Assembly: GCA_027627225.1 (NCBI GenBank)
Contig: CM051026.1
Location: 1,561,501 to 1,625,500 of the forward strand
DNA: 64,000 nt
Direction of reading: 5' to 3'
Origin: Congeria kusceri
Taxonomy: Eukaryota; Mollusca; Bivalvia; Myida; Dreissenidae
Positions 56,940-64,000 of this stretch are shown here, one piece after another. A program made the translations under genes and the position numbers. Positions within the stretch are counted from its first letter, which is position 1. Each line of letters opens with the position of its first letter. The notes under the pieces are model-generated. The model worked only from the letters and a program-made list of their open reading frames with translations. It searched no databases and was not told the origin of the DNA.

Positions 56940-57430
56940 GTTGGTTCGTAGGGCGATCGTTTCCACTTGTATACGAAGTGCTCAAGAATGATAAGGGTGA
57001 GCTTTTGTGGTCACTCACTATCCGTCGTTGGTCGTCAACAATTACTGTAAACAAATTCTTCTCTGAAACCGCTTGGCGGATCGTAACCAAATTTGGCAAA
57101 TCTTCATGGGATTCGATGCAATATGTAGAAAAGCAACCAAAGGTATAAAACATCTTAATTTGTTAAAGCTCCCTTTGTCAGAAACCACTTGCTGTATTTC
57201 GAAATAATTGTTCTACAAATTCGTGCAACTAATTTTGATTCGTTATCAAAATATCTTGTCTTAAATCTGTGAAAATTTTATTGTCTAAAACCACTTGCTC
57301 AATTTGGAAAACATTTCATTGACGCATTCATTGGATGACCGTTGATTAAACAAATCATTTTAATTCATTAATAAAACATGACCGCCTGGGGCGGTGCAGT
57401 TTCCTAATATGCCTGTATTGATAACGCAAT
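56940..57430 (+). mobile_element. Degenerate element related to the 1142 copy
   Basis: AAGTGCTCAAGAATGATAAG with GGTGAGCTTTTGTGGTC is a degraded form of the GTGCTCATGGTGAGCTTTTG start. TTCTTCTCTGAAACCGCTTG and three decayed units follow, with AAAACATGACCGCCTGGGGC near the end. The short minus-strand frame over it is not a gene. Confidence 0.5.
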
Positions 57431-57899
57431 TTATACATAATGTACACGCCGATTACTCCAGACGCATTACCAGCTATCTTAAACAGAAACTATACATAAA
57501 AAGTTACCACAACTTTTACCGATTTCAATGAGTTTGTTTGTATATTGATCGGTAAGATGTCCATTAGAAACGATTTCTGCAAAGTTTCATTATTTATGGA
57601 CTGCTGTTTAAAGCATTAATGCTAATTTATTAATGCACATAATTTCCGTAAATTTCAAAATAGTCCACACATATCATTAAGTGTCGTGTTTGTTTTGTTG
57701 TTCCAAACGATACATTATATACCTAGTGACTTGCGTATATTATTCACGAAGTTTATATAAAATAATGTTTTTAATGTTCAAATAAGTTTATGAAAACAAT
57801 TCAACCATATTTCTGAAGGTTTTCTTTGCTTTTTGGTATTCAATAACTGTGATATCAGAAGGCTGACTGGTGGGCGGAGGCTAATATGCAAGATAACCA
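57431..57899. other. AT-rich DNA, no gene
   Basis: No supportable feature. Confidence 0.5.
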
Positions 57900-57963
57900 T
57901 GCAATAAGTAGTGTGCGGTACATTGGAATTTAGTTGTAATTTATACGCACGCTACTTATTGCA
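57900..57963. repeat. 18-bp hairpin stem with 28-base loop
   Basis: TGCAATAAGTAGTGTGCG (57900-57917) and CGCACGCTACTTATTGCA (57946-57963) are reverse complements except for one position, which would be a G-U pair if transcribed from the plus strand. The total of 64 nt is in the size range of a pre-miRNA, but the stem is short and the loop long. Confidence 0.6.
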
Positions 57964-58711
57964 CTGTAAGTTTTCACATTAGGATCGCGCACCAGAAAAA
58001 TCGAAAGAACTGTTCTGTATTGATATTTTTAGTAAAACAAATAAACTCTTAACAGTGAACGGGGTGAACATGTCGAACTCAACAAGGTATAAACAATTAG
58101 AAATTGAATGTGCAGCCTGTGAATGACACAGATCCGGAGGCGTTCGAGAGCTTGCTTGTAATGTCCGTTAGAGCACTATGTTTCTCCACTGATACTGATT
58201 CCACATTTATTATCTTGTCACATTTCACTTTGGCATTAGAATCTAGAGCAGCCGATATTCCTTGAGAACTGTCTCTCCCGCCCGCTTGTACTTCCGAACG
58301 CCGGCCGTAGAGCGATGGCTGTGCGCACCATGATCTCTTGCTCGTCCACTCCTTTATTGTAGAGTTCTGTGGCGCACGTACGCTTTCCGCTATGATTCGT
58401 GAACCTGCCCTTAAGACCGCACAGGGCAGCAATGCCCTTCATGAAGTTACCAAGGGTATTGACTCTCACAGGATGCTTGCCGTACCTAAGACCATCGGCC
58501 TGCGATAGAACGGTCCAGAATTTCCCAGCGCATCCAAGTAACTCATGAAATGGTCTACTATCGACCTGGGGCCTGAAAATAGAACAACAGAAAAAAACCT
58601 CAGTATGGGTCCGAATTAACTTTAAAACCTAAATTCCTTTCCCTAGATTTTTCTCTTGCAAATGAAGTAAACATGTATTAGTTATGTAATGTGCGTTGTT
58701 AAGAACGAGTC

Positions 58712-58782
58712 GCCCGGTTAGCTTAGATGGTAAAGCGCCGTGTTCCGACGGTTCTGGGTTCGAGAACCGTACCGGGTTCACC
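58712..58782 (+). tRNA. Degenerate tRNA-like sequence in the DUF3504 intron
   Basis: Acceptor arms GCCCGGT and ACCGGGT pair well, D stem GCTT/AAGC is present, and A (TAGCTTAGATGG) and B (GGTTCGAGAAC) boxes are recognisable. The anticodon and T stems do not fold cleanly, so no isotype is assigned. It is probably a SINE head or tRNA pseudogene. A second Pol III-type head follows 35 bp later. Confidence 0.4.
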
Positions 58783-58815
58783 TTTCATCCATAGTAACGA
58801 CTATTAAAATATAAA

Positions 58816-58990
58816 GGTCGCGGTGGCGTTGTGGATATGGTGTCGGCCTAGCGATCGGGAAGTCCCGGGTTCGATCCCCACTCTGGGAGCGTTCTCAAGA
58901 TCTTCCCCACAGACACCGAATAGTGGTTCTACCCAGGCAACGGACTTGAGAGTGTCTCAATAAGCCTGAGGCTTTCGTAATAATCGAGTT
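58816..58990 (+). mobile_element. tRNA-derived SINE family B, forward copy
   Basis: Head GTCGCGGTGGCGTTGTGGAT (A box) and GTCCCGGGTTCGATCCCCAC (B box), then GGGAGCGTTCTCAAGATCTT, ACAGACACCGAATAGTGGTT, CTACCCAGGCAA and a CTGAGGCTTTCGTAATAATC tail. It is colinear with the reverse complement of 12656-12850. It lies in the intron of the DUF3504 pseudogene, in the opposite orientation. Confidence 0.8.
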
Positions 58991-59809
58991 AAAATAAATA
59001 CCATAGGTTTAATCAAAAAATAGAAAGAAATAATTTGCTTACCTTCTGTGCAGTGGTGTATTATATCTTTTCGTTGCAGATGTCGGTTCTCGAGTCTTTG
59101 AATGTCTTGTAAAGTTGTTATCCCTTCCGATGAATCTAACGTAGTTCCGATCACATCTTCCCCAATTTCAATTGTTCGCAGACCAGGTTGCGGTGCTCGT
59201 CGCGTTTGCGTAGACCGAAGAGTTTGCACACGTAAAATAATACTGTGTATTGCAACCGTATAGCATCGCCTTTTCCAAAAACGTCCAAATTCCAAAATTT
59301 CTCTTCAGCGTCTTCAGGAATCGGATCTGCTTGTTTCACATCTGCACCAACTCCCATCTCTAATTAATCCTTAATTTGATGGTAAATTGTCGTTCTTAAC
59401 GGACAAAAGTCAGAATCCTTTTCATCGAGGAAATTTTTGTCGTACATATTTCTATCCCGAAGGTAACGCAAAAGTACACACAGAATCAAAGTGTATTGCT
59501 TGTGTAGTAGTCTCCTGTTTGATTTCGCACTTCCAACACAAACCTCTGTAGCCAGTGGTTCATCTCTTCTTTGCTCATAGAAGCTAGGTCGGGAATATCA
59601 CCTCCCCGTTTTTTCTTGCCCATCGCGTGCTTTTCTCGGTGCTGTTGTTATTTTTTTAAGCATTGAGGTTATCAATGTCTTCATCGGTCACCGGCTGTGC
59701 AAATCTGGTTGCAGAACTGGAAGGCGGTTTCTGATGGAGGACCGTTGCGGCACTACCGGCTTCAACGGCATTTCCGGTTGCTCCACCACCACTTCAGAGT
59801 TGCATAGAT

Positions 59810-60765
59810 GTGACGCGAGGTTGAGTTGAGCAGATGTGACACATGGTTGTGTTGCGTGTACGTGACGCGTGGTTGTGTTGCTTGGCTGTGACACGTGGTT
59901 GTGTTGCGTGTACGTGACGCGTGGTTGTGTTGCTTGGCTGTGAAACGTGGTTGTGTTGCGTGTACGTGACACGTGGTTATGTTGCTTGGCTGTGACACGT
60001 GGTTGTGTTGCTTGGCTGTGATGCGTGGTTATGTTGCTTGACTTAAATGTGATGCGTAGGTGTGACGCGTGGTTTTGTTGCGTGGTTGTGTTGCGTAGAT
60101 GTGACGCGTCGTTGTGTTCCCTGGATGTGACGTGTCGTTGTGTTGCCTGGATGTGGCGCGTCGTTGTGTTCCCTGGATGTGACGCGTCGTTGTGTTGCCT
60201 GGATCTGACGCGTCGTTGTGTTCAGTAGTTGTGACGCTTTGTTGTGTTGCGTTGCGTGCATGTGACGTGTCGTTGTGTTGCCTGGATGTGACGTGTAGTT
60301 GTGTTGCGTGCATGTGACGTGTCGTTGTGTTGCCTGGATGTGAAGTGTCGTTGTGTTGCGTGCATGTGACGTGTCGTTGTGTTGCCTGGATGTGACGTGT
60401 CGTTGTGTTGCGTGCATGTGACATGTCGTTGTGTTGCGTGCATTTGACGTGTCGCTGTGTTGCCTGGATGTGAGGTGTCGTTGTGTTGCGTGAATGTGAC
60501 GTGTCGTTGTGTTGCGTGCATGTTACTCGTCGTTGTGTTGCCTGGATGTGACGCTTCGTTGTTTTGCCTGGATGTGACGTGTCGTTGTGTTGCCTGCATG
60601 TGACGGATGTGACGCGTCGTTGTGTTGCCTGGATGTGACGTGTCGTTGTGTTGCCTGGATGTGACGCGTCGTTGTGTTGCCTGGATGTGACGCGTCATTG
60701 TAATACGTGGATGCGTTTCGTGGTTGCGTTAGGTGGTTGTGACGCGATTGTTTTCCGGTGTATTA
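59810..60765 (-). repeat. 26-bp minisatellite, open in all three minus-strand frames
   Basis: About 35 tandem units of 26 bp (TGACGTGTCGTTGTGTTGCC, then TGGATG; left-hand variants TGACACGTGGTTGTGTTGCG, then TGTACG). In the left third, two variants alternate as a 52-bp higher-order repeat. The reverse complement contains no TAA, TAG or TGA in any frame, and 26 bp is not a multiple of 3, so three units make a 26-codon cycle (RHIQATQ.., RVTSRQHND, TSHPGNTTT). This yields overlapping minus-strand frames of 124-158 codons at 60029-60698. The left end of one frame (59972-59688) runs into the N-terminal side of the DUF3504 pseudogene. I do not call these frames genes. Confidence 0.85.
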
Positions 60766-60939
60766 ATATAGAGGATTTACCATGTACATGTTTCTAAGCA
60801 TAGTGTTTTAAACACAAATACATTTTAATTTTAACATATCTTCAATTTAAGTTGGAATAACATAAGAATATTTATAAATATGTGCCGTGGAATCCTTATT
60901 GCATTTAAGACAAAATAAAAAGAAATCAAGAGATAGCGC

Positions 60940-61345
60940 CTTAGAAGTTTGTAATAGAGGATTACACACTACTGGTACATTGTTACAAAATCTCCGTATG
61001 GGAATGCACGAGTTTTCTCAGGTTATCTATCGCTAAAGTAACGGGACACTAGTTTCGATTACGCCTTGTGTTGTATAAACATACAGATATTGGTAAGAAT
61101 TAAAGTGTTTTGGACCGTGTATATATAGGTGTTGGATAATTCTGACAGTAGAATGTGGCTCAAAATGCTAATGACTGTTTGAACTTATGGCGATATGTGA
61201 ATATTTCTTTATTATTTCCATCATTATTTATCAACATTCTGTGGCTGGCGGAATTAAAATGCAAGCAAGAAGGCGGACTGTGCAACTCGGCGGCGTTGTT
61301 TTCGGGAAGTTGAAGTGAGCGAAGATAAGTTACGTTTTAGTTGTA
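60940..61345 (+). repeat. Diverged ~400-bp dispersed segment (copy of 41750-42150)
   Basis: Colinear words with 41750-42150 (see that entry). It is followed within 60 bp by palindromic repeat copy 7. Confidence 0.55.
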
Positions 61346-61405
61346 TATTTCCACTTGCGCGCAGAAACAGTATAAAACAGTGAATAAACAAATGTATTAG
61401 TTATT

Positions 61406-61748
61406 TTAACATGATACTCGCTAATTTTGCTATAGACAAAGAAAAAACATATCGTTGTTAAACTACCAAATAAACAACGCAAAAAATAGTCAAGATTCTG
61501 AACGGAGCATATGATATATTATAGTAAAATGTATTTCTCATTACAATTGCAAAAATATTTGTCTAATCATTCTAGAATCGTTATAATTTTCGCATTTTTG
61601 TTGTTTATCAGTCTATAACAAATCTTTGTCGTTCTGGTGATAACGCATTAGTGGTTAAATTCAAACGCATCAATACTCCAAATCGTTGTTTATTGACCGA
61701 TAAACAACGATAAAACGAAAATTATTTCTTAATTTAAAAATAGTTCAC
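61406..61748 (+). repeat. Palindrome-containing dispersed repeat, copy 7
   Basis: Forward copy: TTAACATGATACTCGCTAAT, CTATAGACAAAGAAAAAACA, AATAGTCAAGATTCTGAACG, TACAATTGCAAAAATATTTG, a partly deleted palindrome (CTTTGTCGTTCTGG; GCATTAGTGGTTAAATTCAA) and TTGTTTATTGACCGATAAAC with ACGAAAATTATTTCTTAATT. Confidence 0.8.
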
Positions 61749-62640
61749 AAATGTGTAGTTTAATGGCGTTACAGTGTATTTACGCAAAATGTATTTGCAA
61801 AGATTTAAAAATAGATACAAAACACATTTATAAATAGTTAAGCTTTGACCGAAATAATTAAATTTGTCGTAAATAAAATGTTAATTTTCGGAGAGAAATA
61901 TGAGGCATTTTACGTACATTTATTTTTATCTAATGCCTTCCCCGAAACGAAAGAAGACAGTGGAAAAAAGTTGTCAAACGTTCTTCATATACTTTCTGAA
62001 TTTGACTGTGTGTTTCTAATTCACCATTTGCAGTATGATGTTGTCCGTAATATATAGACCTATATACTTAAAGTTCAATTTACAAATATAGACATCTAAG
62101 TACGTATAAGTACGTATTGCGTCATTTGTCTTTCAACTTGTCTGTACAATGGGATATACCGTTTTGCACATTGTTTTTATCTTAAAGTAGTCAATGTTGA
62201 CGACTTAGAATCAAAATGTCATATTTGCACTTGTATACATTTTATATGTACATGTATCTGCTGAATTCGTTATTTGATTGAAGTCGAAATATACGCGATT
62301 TTCAAGTAATACTACCTATATTTGATTGTACTCGTATGTAAGTAAATTTGACGTTTCCTCAAGCCTATGGACATTATTGCAACTTTCGCCCTGCCTCCTC
62401 ACGCGTAAAGAGTTTCACTATGTAGAGAAACACGCACAAAACTAATAAATGCTACCAAATTGGAATTATGTCCCATTAACTGTACCAATATCACCCAGAC
62501 ACGGTTGTCCCGAATAACTCTTGCAACAGTCGCAGAAATACAATTATTTCTATTTTAATTTTCAGTGTTTTCAATTCTTCTTCGAATTCTGGAAACACCG
62601 TTGTGTGAGGCAACCTCAGCGCAGATATTTGACTGGTTCC
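61749..62640. other. AT-rich DNA, no gene
   Basis: The open frame at 61845-62057 is AT-driven with no domain. Nothing else is recognised. Confidence 0.45.
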
Positions 62641-62748
62641 GAGCATAGCTCTAATCCAATCCATGCCGTCATAGCAAACCACGTGATGATGATCGAGCAT
62701 AGCTCTAATCCAACCCATGCCGTCATAGCAAACCACGTGATGATGATC
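62641..62748 (+). repeat. Exact 54-bp tandem duplication containing CACGTG
   Basis: 62641-62694 and 62695-62748 differ at a single base (CCAATCC versus CCAACCC). Each copy contains the palindromic E-box CACGTG. The duplication is recent. Confidence 0.9.
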
Positions 62749-63289
62749 GATTAAAATGTAATAGTTATTATTAATGGTTTAAAATAGTTATTTTCGTGTT
62801 TTTGTTTTTTCATTTTTGACTGTAAACGACATACACAAAGTCCAATCATTTAGAAAATAGCACTGAGTTGCATTAAATGAGTAACGTTACAAATACGAAA
62901 TCCTTCCAGGTGAGGAAGGATTTTACTTGTGACGGCAGTGGATACTGATAAACGGTAGGAGAGGTAGCTGCTGCGAGGAGTTTGTGTGTGAGGGTGTTCC
63001 CTGGTTGCAGACGATTGATTTCCGCTTCTTGCAAGTTGTTCAAGAGTCGCATTGATCGATCACGCCTGCCCAACTCAACCCAGACATGAACTGGAATTAT
63101 GTCCCTTTAACTTTTCCGGACACTGACGTCATTAAGAAAACTTGCTTGCATTCACAAAAATGCAAAATTATATTCCGGATACACCGCTACGTGAGTGTGT
63201 TCCGTGCTTTCAGACAATCCGATTCCGGTTCTTGCCAGTTGTTTGGATTTCCCGCCCAGACCATCGTGCACACGGTATCCGGGAAACCG
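62749..63289. other. Unassigned DNA with a weak minus-strand open frame
   Basis: A minus-strand frame at 62873-63073 (MRLLNNLQEAEINRLQPGNT, then KLLAAATSPTVYQYPLPSQ) has protein-like composition but no recognised family, no neighbouring exon and an AT-rich end. I leave it as a weak candidate only. Confidence 0.25.
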
Positions 63290-63510
63290 TTCACCTGTAC
63301 ACCGGTACACGCGCGCTCTGTGGTCATTTCCGGTTACAGTGATTTTGGATGTCCTCGGCGAAGACAACGCTAGTGAAGGTCGAGAATGTCGTCGTGTCCA
63401 GATCCACCGCAATGCACGGTGTCTCGGCGTAAATGTTACTCAGAATTTCGGACGTCTAAGTCACAGGTGTCTGCAGCGTACTGTCGTTGAAACTCCTGTG
63501 CTTTTTGAAC
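63290..63510 (+). repeat. Long dispersed segment, copy C (internally deleted)
   Basis: GTACACCGGTACACGCGCGC, GGTCATTTCCGGTTACAGTG, CCAGATCCACCGCAATGCAC, GTAAATGTTACTCAGAATTT, CGGACGTCTAAGTCACAGG, then directly CTGTCGTTGAAACTCC. In copy A that last word comes about 240 bp later, so copy C lacks the intervening part. Palindromic repeat copy 8 begins within 60 bp. Confidence 0.6.
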
Positions 63511-63567
63511 AGATGGACAGATATATGAAAGCTGTATGCGTCATGCAATTGATTGCTTTTAAATATT

Positions 63568-63908
63568 CTAACATGATACTCGCTAATTTTTCTATATATA
63601 AAGAACAACATTATCGATGTTAAACTATCCAATAAACAACGCAAACAGTAGTCCAGATTCTAAGCGGTGCATAGTAAAAAGTTGTTCAAATGATAACTGC
63701 AAGAATATAAATTAAATCATGTTATAATCGAAATAATTTTCGCATTATCGTTGTTTATCGGCCAGTAAACAACCCTTTGTCGTTCTGATGCGTGGCTTTT
63801 AAAAAACTCGGACGAACGCCCTCCTGTATTAATTCCTACGCATCAAAACTCCAAATCGTTGTTTATTGGCAGATAAACAACGATAAATGGAAAATTATTT
63901 CTTAAATT
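63568..63908 (+). repeat. Palindrome-containing dispersed repeat, copy 8
   Basis: Forward, full-length copy: CTAACATGATACTCGCTAAT, TTAAACTATCCAATAAACAA, AGTAGTCCAGATTCTAAGCG, CATTATCGTTGTTTATCGGC, TTTGTCGTTCTGATGCGTGG, the degraded centre CGGACGAACGCCCTCC, CTACGCATCAAAACTCCAAA, TCGTTGTTTATTGGCAGATA and AAAATTATTTCTTAAATTA. Confidence 0.85.
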
Positions 63909-64000
63909 AAAGGCTGGTTATGGTTTGTCATTAACACTCGGTATCAAGACTATTTAGATAAGTAAGCGCTTCATGTAGAAATATAGAGATAGTCCATTGA

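Larger units (their letters stand above)
58097..59740 (-). pseudogene. DUF3504 / Crypton-type tyrosine recombinase gene, multiply frameshifted, one intron
   Basis: Minus-strand peptide blocks in family order are: QPVTDEDIDNLNA; GGDIPDLASMSKEEMNHWLQ; RYLRDRNMYDKNFLDEKDSD; KQADPIPEDAEEKFWNLDVF; LQYTVLFYVCKLFGLRKRDE with HRNL; GNSGPFYRRP; FTNHSGKRTCATELYNKGVD with EQEIMVRT; and GVRKYKRAGETVLKE. These match, from memory, the DUF3504 domain, derived from Crypton YR transposons and found in ZMYM2/QRICH1-like proteins. The last blocks hold the recombinase H-S-G-K-R region and a candidate Tyr. Adjacent blocks lie in different frames, and TAA stops interrupt NLNA|KNNN and KD|LEMG. At least eight breaks are visible, so this is dead as read. 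An intron (59042-58573; AAG|GTAAGC donor, TTTTCAG acceptor) joins HCTEG to PRSIVDHF in frame, so it is not a retrocopy. The intron contains a tRNA-like sequence and a SINE. Confidence 0.85.

Noticed and set aside
60029..60698. Three overlapping minus-strand frames of 124-158 codons as genes
   Set aside because: All are the 26-bp minisatellite read in its three phases. Without transcript evidence they are better described as a repeat.

Overview
The window looks like nuclear DNA from a bivalve mollusc. It is AT-rich and gene-poor, with GT-AG introns, tRNA-derived SINEs and several repeat families I associate with heterodont bivalves such as Dreissena (recalled, not searched). I see no bacterial operons or ribosome binding sites, no CRISPR array and no rRNA. 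Most of the 64 kb is interspersed repeat at different stages of decay.

Only one gene looks intact: a three-exon, plus-strand gene at 14798-20282 for a RING-less TRIM-type protein (two B-boxes, coiled coil, NHL-like beta-propeller, 565 residues). Its exons join in frame. Its introns carry repeat elements. Three other coding traces are broken: a pogo/Tigger-like transposase remnant inside a TA-flanked inverted-repeat element (3393-4734), an unrecognised minus-strand reading frame of about 110 codons (6369-6701), and a heavily frameshifted minus-strand DUF3504/Crypton-type tyrosine recombinase gene (about 58097-59740) that still has a recognisable spliceosomal intron.

Layout. 0-14 kb: repeats, the pogo-like element, a 35-bp minisatellite carrying eight perfect TGACGTCA sites, and Helentron-like elements. 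14.5-20.5 kb: the TRIM-type gene. 21-26.5 kb: two tandem-repeat-rich Helentron-like elements; the second sits inside a SINE and holds a third copy. 26.5-41 kb: mostly unrecognised AT-rich DNA with a SINE-derived 43-bp minisatellite, a perfect 26-bp hairpin and a 70-76-bp tandem repeat. 41-47.5 kb: diverged copies of long dispersed segments that recur at 61-64 kb, ending in a CpG-rich island. 49-58 kb: another Helentron-like element, a third SINE family, a fold-back MITE and a TA-flanked inverted-repeat element. 58-61 kb: the DUF3504 pseudogene abutting a 26-bp minisatellite that is open in all three minus-strand frames. 61-64 kb: more dispersed repeats.

The most coherent system is a set of non-autonomous elements that start TTTTAGCTC and end CTCTTGTT. 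The better-preserved members have an 11-bp inverted repeat placed asymmetrically (at the 5' end, and just inside a short 3' hairpin), a core of 140-170-bp tandem repeats, and no target duplication. This matches the published HINE/Helentron architecture. A second family of about 330 bp with a large internal palindrome occurs eight times.
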